From NCBI RefSeq assembly GCF_032118995.1, contig NC_092657.1, positions 2,477,891 to 2,541,890 of the forward strand: a stretch of DNA of 64,000 nt, written 5' to 3'. Under the pieces are notes generated by a model. The model was not told the origin of the DNA. It saw nothing but the letters and a program-made list of their open reading frames with translations, and did not search any database. Both the position numbers and the translations under genes were made by a program. Below, in pieces: positions 47,769 to 58,106 of this stretch. The stretch comes from Asterias amurensis (taxonomy: Eukaryota; Echinodermata; Asteroidea; Forcipulatida; Asteriidae). Numbering within the stretch: the stretch's first letter is position 1; the number at the start of each line of letters is the position of its first letter.

Positions 47769-50700
47769 ATGGTGGACCGTTTGGGTGAGTAATTTTAACT
47801 TCCTTTAGGCTTTAGTTAAAATCCACGATCAGATTTATAGAATAAACTCTGATGTGACCTTTTCAAATTTAACGAAAAGCAAGTTTCGTCCTGTTGTCGA
47901 TTTAGATCTGTGTGGTATTTTGATTTGGAACTGTCACCACGTTTGTTGTTTGTGCAAATAAATCTCGTCGTCGGACGTCTGCCTATCCGTTCAACTGGCA
48001 TGACGGGAAAGTTGTTTGTTTAATTTGTTGTGATCAAAATGGCATTGTCATCGTATTTGCAATTTGAAGACAGTTGTTTGGTAGGCTAGGTAGAGACAGG
48101 GCGTAGGAGTTGATTTATTTTCTGTACTCATTGTTTGTTCATTTGAAGTATGAATGATGCTTTATTTATATTTTCTGTTGTTTAACTTGTTATGATTTTA
48201 AGTTTAACTTATTGATTGATTGATAAGATTGACTGATAATTGAAATTATATCGGATGATAGAACAAAAATACAGCAAGAATATGGCAAAAATACATAATA
48301 AAAAAATAATAAAAAAACATCAACCTGTCAACAACTTCAAGAAGTTTAATCGAAGACAATTAATCAAAATAGGACACAAGAAAGAAACTCTACACACAAC
48401 TATCTGAGGATAGCACTCAAAGTTAACAACTTAGACTTATGTATTTCCATTGGCTGATTGAGCTCCTTTCGCTACAGAAAATAGAAATGTAGAAATGCAA
48501 ACAAAAGAAAACCTAGCCATCCAAGAGAAGAGGAAGATCAACAAGATGAGTCATAGAAAACAAGGCAAGAGCAGATGGACAAACTAAGAAATGATAGTTA
48601 TCCCCCTTGATTTAGGTCAAATTATTAGTAATACTTGATGAAGTAATCCCTTTACAGCAGGTGAAAGCTTAACTGGAATGATACGCTGTGCATGACGCCG
48701 TGACCAGTGGTGCAATAAAAGTGTAGGACAAGACAAAATGAACAACATTATATACACTGTACACATGAGGGAGAAACGAGAGGAATCTGTCTTAGTCATA
48801 CACTGGCGGGCCCATCTCCATCTATCTCCATCTCCATTGGTTCAGTCAGCAAAATATCCTGCCGGATACATCTACACTAACTTGCGCACTGCGTGTGGAA
48901 ATAGACTACTACATATATTTGTTGTTGCTTACATGTCCCTTGAATTTAGCTAGAGTTGCGCTGTTCACAGCAGCCGACGAGAGTGAGTTCCAGAGTTTAA
49001 CAGTTGATACGAAGACTTGAGTGAATTTTTGGTTGTTTCCCCTTGTATCCCTGGTGTTGGGCTGAACATAGTTGTGAAGTGGAATGTCAACCAAACCATT
49101 TTTCATCTTGTAGAGCATACATAATTTCTGTTGATTTCTTCTGTTCTGTAGTGTGTCCCATCCCAAGTCATCTAGAAGTTTAGTAACAGTTCCCGTATCC
49201 CTTTTGTAGTTTCCTGTGCAAAACCTCGCTGCTTGGCGCTGGACTCTTTCAATTGAGTTTATGTTCTGTTTTGTTGAGGGGTCCCAAGCGGATGCAGCAT
49301 ATTCTAGGAGTGGTCTCACTAAGCTCAAATAAGCAGTTGATTTCACTTCACTGTTACAGCTCCACAAATTCCTGCGGATAACATTCTGCACTCTTTGGGC
49401 TTTCTTGATGGACTCCTGGGGTCTTTCTCAAACCCCGGCTTGGGCTCCGGCTCAGGCTCCGCGTGCTGATATCCGTGCAATACGCGCTGCTCCAAAATGC
49501 AGGTTACAATGCAAGCTGCGTACACAGCACGCGGAGCCTAAGCCTGAGCCGGAGCCCAAGCCGTGGTTTGAGAAAGGCCCCTGAACATGGATGTTCCAGC
49601 TACAACATTGTTCACCACAGAATCTCTTTTAAAGGGAGGGTACACGTTTGGTAATAGACTGTGCAAGTCTCGCGCAGATTTAAACTTCCGGGACCATTGT
49701 GGTCCCAACCTTATGGAGTTTTACGTTGGGGAAATTTTGTTTCGTCCATTACTTTAGTTTAATATAGTTTATGACCATAAAAATGACATGTTGTTAAAAA
49801 TGTAATACTAATTCACATGATATATAAAAGTACAAATAAAGTCAACATAATAACGAAGAAAAACCGATATTTAAACTTGACCTCAGGTCAGGTTACTTGT
49901 AAAACAATTAAGAATTTGTGCCCATCTCCGATCACGAAACTTACGCAGACGCTTGTTTTGGTCGCGCAGGGTGAAAAGCCTTTTCATTGGTCGTTTAGGC
50001 GTCGGCTTCCTCTTTAAACTGCGTCACGCGTTTATCTAACGCCCTTGCGACCATCGTGCGTCCGCGTATAAACCAACTTTGAGTAGTTTCACATTCGGGC
50101 GAAGATTTACAAAAGGGGTTTCAAAAAATTTAAGATCAAACAAACATCCTTGTCCCAGAGTTTTTACTTTTGTCTATACATAGACTTTAACCGATAATTG
50201 TGTATTTGTTTAAAACTGCTAAAACTAATTTAAACAAGCTCTATAGGGTATTTTTGTTGTTCAGATTCGGCATTAAGAATAAATTAAAGCAAAGATTTGA
50301 TTCATAAAAAAATAAAGTTCTTCAGTTGTCGTGTTTTCTCGCTCCGGTGCGCGCGAGACTTGCACAGTCTATTGTCAAAGACCAGTCTTCTCACTTGGTG
50401 TATCCCATCATAACCATAAAATAACAAGCCTGTGAAAATTTGAGCTTAATTGGTCATTGAAGTTGCAAGAAAATGATGAGAGAAACAACACCCTTGTTGG
50501 ACGAATTTGTGTGCTTTCAGATAGGAATAAAAGACGTCTAGCTAGAAATTTTAATTTATTATAGTGAGAAATTACCTCTTTCTAAAAATTTATGCTACAT
50601 GTACATGTACTTCAGTTCAGAGGGAGCCGTTTCTCACATTATTTTGTACTATCAACAGCTCTTCAATGCTCGTTACCAAGTCAGTTTTTAAGTTAATATT

Positions 50701-53296
50701 TATTTTGAGTAATTACCAAACATGTACCTTCCCTTTAAGTGTTACCAATGCATTTCAGCTGTTTTGTCACCTCTACCAATCAATTAGAAAAACCTATTAA
50801 ATAACTAATACCTTTTTTGTATTAATGCAGTTAACAGTGAGGCTAATGAGAAGCGAATCGGCCATGTCCAGGCTTGCTTCGGAAGCTCAGGCCAGGTAAG
50901 GGATAAAGGACACAGCTGCCAATTTCACCAAACTCTTCCTAACTTGTTTGTTTTTGTTGTTCTTATTGTACAATGTAATTTTGCTGAATTTTGCTTACTC
51001 TTTTTAGCTTAATGTTTGTAAAACACTGTACAGCGTTTTGAGATTTTTTATGTAAGACGCTATATTAAAAAATAAATTATTATATTATGTTATTAACTTC
51101 GGATAAATTTTAGGACTAAAGCGGGGTTCATACTTCCTGCGAATGCAAAGCGAATTTGACGTCACAACCCTCCTTTCGCATCGATATTCGCAAGCGAGTT
51201 GACCAAGTTGAACTGCTGCGAATAATTCGTTGTGAATTTGTGATGTCAACATTCGTATCGCATTCGCACTCGCAGGAAGTATGAACCCGGCTTTAGGATG
51301 ATTTAAGTTTGTGGACGTTATTGAACCCATTGAACCCATCCTAAGTTAGGATGAGTTACTCGTCCTAACTCGAGGTTTGTGAAATGAACTGCAGACCATT
51401 TCTCAGAGCTGCTCAATATAACGATCTTTGTTTAAAAGCACACAAAGTAGCTATGCCCACCTTAATGAAATCAAAACAATGCACAACAAACCTTGATCAC
51501 TATTACTTTTTGCCACCACTCGTATTATACAAGTTACATGTTTAGGAGACCAGGTTGTATCGTAATTTGGGTGTGATCCCTGGCTACACGGCAGTTAACG
51601 GTTGTATGGCTTCTGACTGGCACCCCCGAACAAAGATATTGACAAAATAGGGACACCGCCAATATAGGGCTAGATAGCTCAGTTGGTAGAGCGCCGGCAC
51701 GTTTCCGGAGGTCGTTGGTTCGAATCCCACTCTAGTCAATTCTTTGTTCAACCCCAAAAATCATTTACAAAATTTACCCAGTCAGTTTCCCTTGTGGTTT
51801 ATATTGATATGTTTAGGAGACATACGCCTTTTTTAGGAGACATATGCCTTTTGGCGATGGTTAACTTTTATGCTCTCCTGGGCACACCACTGTTGTTTTA
51901 CTTTGTTTTCCTAAATATTTTTAATACATGTACATGTTTGTAAATGTGATTGCCCTAATAAAAATTATTATTAACTCTTTTTTTTCTTCTTCTTTTTTTT
52001 CGCAGAACCTCATCGCTCCTGGCCGGGTGCTGGTGGGCGAGGGTGTCCTAACAAAACTCTGTCGGAAGAAACCTAAACCGAGACAGTTCTTTCTCTTCAA
52101 TGATCTGTTAGTTTACGGCAGCATTGTTATGAATAAGAAGAAAGTGAGTATTTTAATTAGTTCTTTTCCAATTACAATTTGTAGAATTTGTTACTGTGTG
52201 AGAGCGTGTGGGAACCAAAACAAGTTAATCTGCTGGTTTTGTTTTCATTGTTGTTATTACCATTACTTATACTTCAGAGTATTTTTACCCGTGTGAGGCA
52301 GTGTCTGAACAAAGTTTGTGTGTAGTTTTAATTATTTGGTTTTGTGAAACCTAAGTTATGTCGAACCAAATTATATATCTGTATTTATTTCATTGTTTTG
52401 CTTCTAATTGATCATTTCTTGTACGTTCATTTATGACACTGTACACTATTCTATTTTGATAAACACAATGATTTTGTTTGCACTTATCTACTCATGCCTA
52501 CATTCAGTAGGAAATAAGGTTTCTTCATTTCATTTCTTTTTTACATGTTTAGTTTAATATGTACATACAATGTGCTCACTTTGTTTCTGAATTTACTACT
52601 TTTACAACCCTGGGAACTTAGTGCTGGTATTATTCAAAATTGATTTATTTGACCGTAGTCTCGGGTGTTCCATTACAGAAGGCCAGTCCTTCTCTGGATG
52701 TCACCCCCATTCATACTGTATAGTATGAATGGTACATTTTGTATTGACCATTATTCATTATTAATATCTGAACATGTATGTATAGTTGTATGAATTGAAA
52801 GAAAACAAACAAACAAACTATTGGTAATTGTCAAAGACCAGTCTTCTCATTTGGTGCATCTCAACATATGCATAACATAACAAGCCTGTGAAAATTTGAG
52901 CTCAATTGGTCGTCGAAGCTACGAGATACTCTATGAAAGAAAAAACGCCATTGTCACATGAAGTTGTGTGCTTTCAGATGCTTGGTTTTGAGACCTCAAT
53001 ATTGTATTGATGAATAAATGAAGGTGTATTAGCTTCAAAGCGACAAAGGGGAAAAAAACATAAAAAATAATTAAAAGTCTTGATTTGTTTTCCCTTATCT
53101 CTTTGTGTTAACAGTATAGCACACAGCACATTCTGCCGTTAGAAGATGTGAGGTTAAAGTCAGTTGAAGACGATGGTAGTAAGCATTTCAAACTTGATTT
53201 CTTAATTTTCAGGATTTTCTTTCCTGACTTAAGTATTTACTGTTTTTATCTCAAATTTTTCTGGGAAGGGGCAAATTTACCAGCACAAAAGACTAC

Positions 53297-53331
<35 letters not shown>

Positions 53332-56300
53332 CTCTTAAGACCCACTTTTTCCCCTTTTTCTTAGCTGGTTGTTTTCATCTTTGTTCTGTCTTGTTTTTCC
53401 TTCTTTCTTCAGAGAGCCTTGCATCCCTCGGCAATTTGGTGCTTTATAAATATAGTTATTATTGTTGTTGGTTGATCAACCAAAATGCCAAACTGAAATT
53501 ACGATTTTTACTAAATCTTACTCTTCAATATATATTCATATGTGCAGGTGTTTTGTCTATAATTGATTGCTTTTGCTCAACCCCCATGCAGACCTAAAGA
53601 ATTAAGTGTGTTCATGCCTCTATACTTTATACTTTCTCTGTAATCAAGTCTTATATAGTTTTGATTGATACGCATGTAGGGAAATAAATTATTATTGTAG
53701 GTAAAGACGTAGGCCTACATTATTTGCACAGGTTTTTTTTTTTGGTGTCTCTAATTGATAGACTTTTCTACCCCCCCCCCTCCTCCATGCAGACCTCAGG
53801 AATGGATGGCAAATCATCAGTGCCAGTAAATCCTTCACTGTTTATGCTGCGACTGCCACAGAGAAATCAGAGTGGATGGCACATATCAACAAGTGTATAT
53901 CAGACCTCCTTGCCAAAAGTAAGATCATTGTTTGGCTGATTAGTTGATTTTCCCATCAGGTCAAATTTTTGTTTTCGTTGTAGAACTGGTCGGGTCAAAC
54001 TTTGTTTTCGCTGTAGAACTGGTCGGGTCAAATTTTGTTTTCAACCAATAGTCGACATAGTGCCTCACTCGAACTTGCTCCTAGTGATATCATCCGTCGA
54101 CACAAGCCCTGACACCACTTCTATGCTGATATTACTCTATATATTTTTATATTGTAAACCTAAACACAATACAGCCTTTAAGCTGCTAAATGTTTGATTT
54201 TTAATAAACCAATAATAATAACAATACTCAGCTCTACATTTCTGCAACCCCAACTCAATGTGACGTCCACAGTAAAATTAAACAACGGGAAGCATGCTGC
54301 AAGGACATCAAAGTTTGCAAGTTAGCTGTTTGAACAGTCCATTTCGAAGCTCAGGTGGTCCAACAGACTGGTCTAAGCAAGAGGATTGACGGTCAGGTCA
54401 AAGTTAACAAAATATTCTCATGTTTCTTTTTTCTTTTTCCCTTTTTGTTCAGGTGGAAAGAAACCGGCAACAGAATTAAGCCCCGTCTGGGTCCCTGACT
54501 CTGAAGCACCGTTGTGCATGCTCTGTAAAAAAACAAAGTTCACAGCGCTCAACCGAAGGGTAAGATTGTTGTATTTCATGAGTGATATAACTTAGAGTGA
54601 TAGAACCCAAAACAAAAAGCATACTTTTAGTACTTCTCCAAGTTCTTTGCTGTATTTGTAAGTCTTCATGATGTTCAGATATCAATAAAAAAAAAAAAAA
54701 GGGAAACTGACTGGATAAATTTTAAATGATTTGGGGGTTGAACAAAGAATAAACTAGAGTGGGATTCGAACCAACAATCCTTCGGATTAAAGGGCCAGCG
54801 CTCTTTCATTTGAGCTAGCTAGCCCTATATTGGCGGTGTCCCTATATTGAGCTAGATAGCTCAGTTGGCACGTTAATCCGGAGGTCGTTGGTTCGAATCC
54901 CACTCTAGTTAATTCTCACCTCAACCCCAAAATGAATTCATGATGTTCACTGTCAAGGTTATTAGTTAGATTGAGAAAATCTGTTCTTTCCAATGATGGT
55001 AAAAAATAGAATGTGGTTACAGAACTGGCGTGTTTTGGCCGAGCTGATGAAAGCACTGGATTCAAACTCTGGTGTTTCTGATCAGCAGAGTGGTGGTTCG
55101 AATCCCCAGCTGTGACACTTGTCTCGTTAAGCAAGACTCTCCACTGTTGCTTCGTCCTTTTAGATGGGGCATGAAGCCGTAGGTCCCATGTGTTTTGTAA
55201 CGCATGTAAAAGAACCCAGTGCACTTATCAAAAAGAGAAGGGGTTCACCCCGGTGTTCCTGGCTGTGGTTGCTGTATGCGCCGTAGCACCTTGTAAACCC
55301 CTTATAAGGGGTGCTACATAATTGGGTCGCAGAATTAATTTCTGCAATAACCTATCTTTGAAAGTTTATATATACTCGGCGCCTTGAGTACCTTATTTGG
55401 TAGATACGTGCGCTATATTAAGACTTCGATTGTATTATTATTGAACTTGGTTTTAATGTGGCGTGTCTTGGCACTGGGATCATCAAGCCCTGGTGTTTCC
55501 GATCAGCAGAGTATGACTTACCGTTGACTAACCTTTGACTGTATGCGTCTTTTTCTAATTTTCTTGGTTGTTCTCTGAATTTTTAAACATTGTTTTGTTT
55601 ATTTCTATTACTACTTCATAGATTTGATCCTCCCTCTTTGTCAAATTAATGTGTAATGTGAATTTTAATTGGCTTAATGGTGTTATTGTACATTGTCGTA
55701 TGCATTTGAACAGCTTTGTCTGGAATTGGCGCATTACAAATTAAAATTATTATTTTTACCTTTACTATCAACAATTTTATTTGCTTTTTATCAGCTTTTT
55801 CATTTTTGTTAAATGTTAATTAAAATTTTATTTATTTGTGTGTTCAGTATGGTAGCTTTTTCATTTTTGTTAAATGTTAATTAAATTTATTTATTTGTGT
55901 GTTTAGTATGGTATCTTAGCTGTCTTAAATATTTTATAACATAGATGCGTAGGCCTACTTATTTTATCTTTTTCAAGGGAAACAGATGGTCTACTTAAAC
56001 GGAAATTCTTAAGGAGTTCATAGTATCTTAACCGTCGGATATTTTATAACATAGATGCGTAGGCCTACTTATTTTATCTTTTTCAAGGGAAACAAAGAGT
56101 CTCCTTAGGGAAATTCTTAAGGAGTTCATAGTATCTTATTATTATTATGTTTATTATTGTATTATTAACTGTGGGATATTTTATAACATAGATGCGTAGG
56201 CCTACTTATTTTATCTTTTTCAAGGGAAACAAAGAGTCTCCTTAGGGAAATTCTTAAGGAGTTCATAGTATCTTAGCTGTGGGATATTTTATAACATAGA

Positions 56301-58106
56301 TGCATAGGCCTACTTATTTTATCTTTTCCAAGGGAAACAAAGGGTCTACTTACGTGTAGGGAAATTGTTAAGGAGTTCATAGGGATTTTTGTGTCAGTGT
56401 GAGGTTCTTATATACAGGGACAGATTAAAGAACAATGTTGTTTTTAAAGGGACAAAAAAATAGAATGTGTGTGCCAAAAAGTGGCTTTTAGACGCAAGTT
56501 GTAGCAACTCATTCAATAAACTGATCAGGGCCCAATTTCATGGTTCTGCCTAACGCTAAATTCTGCGCTTACAATCACCATTTTCTAGCTATGTAAGCGT
56601 AGATAGTGGAGTGCGCATGCGCACAAACCAAAATTCCCTTCTAACCAGTGAGTAGGCTTGACGTAAGTGCAGAATTCCCTGCTTCTGTAAGCGCCCATTC
56701 TTTGCTTGCAGTAAGTAGAACCATTAAATTGGGCCCCAGCTCTATCCTTGGGTCCCTCCTATCTAATGGTTACTCAACTCTTCCTGTGTTTTGATAATTT
56801 CTAGCATCACTGCAGGAAGTGTGGCAAGGTTGTCTGCGGACCGTGCTCAGCTAAGAAGTTCCTTCTGCCTCAGCAATCCCTGAAACCACAGAGGGTGTGT
56901 AATGACTGCTATGAGCAGCTCTCGTCGGGGCAGATGAGTGCCCAGGGAAAGAATCCAGCAGATGGTAAGAAAAATACTCAAGTTTTCAACTTTAAAGGAG
57001 TTGGGTACTTTTTGTAAACACAAAACACACTGTCCACAGATTTGCATTAAACTTACACCGTTTGAAGATAATGATAGTGGAAAGCAATTGCCTCAATGCA
57101 CTCTTGTCATTGCCTTGGTGCCCTTGAAATACTCCAGTAGAAATTAACAATTTCCTCTTAGGGTGCCCTTGCCCTTTCATAGTTCGCATTTCTTAGAGTT
57201 CATGACTTCACAACCAGAACTAACAAAACAAAATTTACTTCGTACGCACGTAGAGGAGCGTTTACAATGACAATGTCTTTTTACATTTTGTTTCTTCCCA
57301 GGCAAGCGCCACCTTGCTAACAGTATAAACTACGATCGAGACGATTCCTCAGAAGATGAGAGTAGTGATGGGGAAGATGGAGAGGAAGGACCTAGCAATA
57401 TAGACCCTGTTGAAGACGAGGTAAGTAACTCAAAGACCGTCAGCTCGAGGCAAGTGATTGTAGCCTTGGGCCAGTAAACTGGAGGGCAGAGATCGTTGTT
57501 GCGATTGGTTTAGCCGAGTAGCGGATATATTTGTCGCACAAGCTGTATACTCCCCAGGGAGCTGAGATGATTTAAGATCTGATTTAAGGCCCAGTGACCA
57601 GGGGTGGATTTCACAAAGAGTTAGGACTGGTCTTATCTCAAGTTAGGACCAGTTACTCGTCCTAACTTAGCACTATCCATGCAATTTGTATATCTCCTAG
57701 GACTAGTCCTAAGTTAGGACTAGTCCTAACTCTGTGAAATCGGCGGCGGGGGTAATGTCAGAAGCGTTTTGAGAGAAGCCCTCGGGTGTGAAAAGCGCTA
57801 AATCACAAGGTTGTGGGTTTCAAATTCTACCAAGCTAACCGCTGATTATGTAATGAATAGAATATGTATTGTTGTCTATAGTTGCTGAATTACTATTTCT
57901 TGATTTGTGCAATATTTGCATGAGAAAGATTGGCTCTTTGCCAGCTTGGCATTGATATCCCTTGCAAGGACTATACATCTGTTAATCCTATTGAACGCAA
58001 AACAACAATTTCACAGAACCCCAAAAGTTAATTGAGAAATCATTTATTTCTATTCTTTCTTTTTCAATAACAGCACCCGACATTCTACGAAGGCAATTAC
58101 AAGTAG
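47769..58106 (+). CDS. PLEKHF2: phafin-2: PH and FYVE domain protein
   Basis: Nine exons: 47769-47784, 50831-50895, 52006-52143, 53115-53175, 53793-53918, 54453-54559, 56805-56964, 57302-57420, 58074-58106 (TAG). All borders are GT-AG, phases agree, 274 aa. The start MVDRL-VNSEANEKRIGHV matches vertebrate PLEKHF2 (MVDRLANSEAN...) residue for residue in most places. The PH domain (about 35-131) contains GRVLVGEGVLTKLCRKKPK, RQFFLFNDLLVYG and the final helix TATEKSEWMAHINKC. The FYVE finger (about 150-215) has all ligands: WVPD, CxxC (CMLC), RRHHCRKCG, CGPC, RVC and CNDC. Phafin-2 binds PI3P and PI(3,5)P2 on early endosomes and lysosomes and acts in endosome fusion, autophagy and macropinocytosis (family knowledge). 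The C-terminal acidic stretch (DDSSEDESSDGEDGEE) is as in vertebrates; the last residues HPTFYEGNYK differ. Human PLEKHF2 is 249 aa. PLEKHF1 is less similar at the start and tail. Confidence 0.97.
48909..49417 (-). mobile_element. 3' end of a second CR1-like LINE, 5'-truncated, in PLEKHF2 intron 1
   Basis: Minus-strand frame: SIKKAQRVQNVIRRNLWSC, AYLSLVRPLLEYAASAWDPS, INSIERVQRQAARFCTGNY, LWNSLSSAAVNSATLAKFK. This is the C-terminal region of CR1/L2-type reverse transcriptase proteins, intact for about 165 residues to its stop near 48909. It differs clearly from the 42.4 kb copy, so it is another family. The rest of the element is missing; a foldback element abuts at 49418. Confidence 0.88.
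49418..49581. repeat. foldback element at the LINE boundary
   Basis: GGGGTCTTTCTCAAACCCCG at 49418 faces its complement ending GGTTTGAGAAAGGCCCC at 49581. Arms of about 55 bp also share CTTGGGCTCCGGCTCAGGCT. Non-coding. Confidence 0.87.
49629..50735. repeat. M1-type element split by a nested TIR element
   Basis: Left part 49629-49655 (TTAAAGGGAGGGTACACGTT...GGTAAT), right part 50371-50735 ending ACATGTACCTTCCCTTTAA. The two rejoin as an ordinary M1 relative (GGTAATTGTCAAAGACCAGT) when the insert is removed, with an AT duplicated at the junction. Confidence 0.82.
49656..50370. repeat. 715-bp TIR element nested in M1
   Basis: Ends AGACTGTGCAAGTCTCGCGC and GCGCGAGACTTGCACAGTCT are perfect 20-base inverted repeats. 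The interior has no recognisable transposase; longest open frames are under 80 codons. Superfamily unknown. Confidence 0.85.
51117..51297. repeat. TIR element inside an M4-like sequence
   Basis: TAAAGCGGGGTTCATACTTC with the complement GAAGTATGAACCCGGCTTTA. Inner arms 'gcgaatgc' and 'gcattcgc' also pair. The flanks (TTTTAGGAC / GGATGATTTAAG, 'cctaagttaggatgagttactcgtcct') are M4-like words, so this is probably a nested insertion. Confidence 0.75.
51664..51815 (+). repeat. tRNA-derived SINE
   Basis: Head CTAGATAGCTCAGTTGGTAG (A box TAGCTCAGTTGG), B box GGTTCGAATCC, acceptor ends CTAGA/TCTAG pairing. The body 'caattctttgttcaacccc' and a tail with 'cccttgtggtttatattg' follow. Not a functional tRNA gene: the anticodon arm is replaced by an irregular GCCGGCACGTTTCCGGAGG. 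Lies in PLEKHF2 intron 2. Confidence 0.82.
52818..53012 (+). repeat. M1 element fragment
   Basis: CTATTGGTAATTGTCAAAGA to about 53012, stopping within the central foldback; both ends missing. PLEKHF2 intron 3. Confidence 0.75.
53298..53331 (+). repeat. (TTGA)n microsatellite
   Basis: About eight TTGA/GATT units in PLEKHF2 intron 4. Confidence 0.95.
53956..54048 (+). repeat. 35-bp tandem repeat, 2.5 copies
   Basis: Unit 'ggtcaaatttttgttttcgt' followed by 'tgtagaactggtcgg', in PLEKHF2 intron 5 close to the donor. Confidence 0.8.
54704..54940. repeat. two tRNA-derived SINEs head to head
   Basis: Minus-strand copy at 54704-54829 (B box seen as GGATTCGAACC on the plus strand) and plus-strand copy at 54846-54940 with GGTTCGAATCC. 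The heads face each other across 'tattggcggtgtccctatattg'. Same family as 51664-51815. PLEKHF2 intron 6. Confidence 0.78.
55035..55440 (+). repeat. tRNA-derived SINE (Leu/Ser-like head)
   Basis: Runs GGCCGAGC...TCTGGTGTTTCTGATCAGCA, GGTTCGAATCCCCAGCTGTG, CGTAGGTCCCATGTGTTTTG and CGGTGTTCCTGGCTGTGG, with tail GGCGCCTTGAGTACCTTATT then 'gcgctatattaagac' and (ATT)n. A partial head repeat follows at 55450-55515. PLEKHF2 intron 6. Confidence 0.82.
55795..55918 (+). repeat. 58-bp tandem duplication
   Basis: 'gctttttcatttttgttaaatgttaattaaa' plus 'tttatttatttgtgtgtt' occurs twice in a row with small differences. Confidence 0.85.
55929..56385 (+). repeat. about 108-bp tandem array, four copies
   Basis: Units start at 55929, 56039, 56176 and 56284 with ATATTTTATAACATAGATGC. 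Each contains the palindrome GTAGGCCTAC (ATAGGCCTAC in the fourth) and AAATT(C/G)TTAAGGAGTTCATA. A TTA-rich insertion lengthens unit 2. PLEKHF2 intron 6. Confidence 0.9.
56525..56740. repeat. M3-related foldback
   Basis: GGGCCCAATTTCATGGTTCT faces AGAACCATTAAATTGGGCCC, just upstream of PLEKHF2 exon 7. Confidence 0.8.
57475..57600. repeat. SINE body fragment
   Basis: CTGGAGGGCAGAGATCGTTG to GGCCCAGTGACCA matches, inverted, the body of the SINE at 59640-59760. PLEKHF2 intron 8. Confidence 0.65.
57600..57748. repeat. foldback element family M4 in PLEKHF2 intron 8
   Basis: GGGGTGGATTTCACAAAGAG and CTCTGTGAAATCGGCGG arms with the CCTAAGTTAGGACTAGTCCT core. Confidence 0.85.

Noticed and set aside
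51664-51737. tRNA gene
   Set aside because: Same reasoning: the irregular middle arm and shared 3' body occur in at least three more copies in the window.
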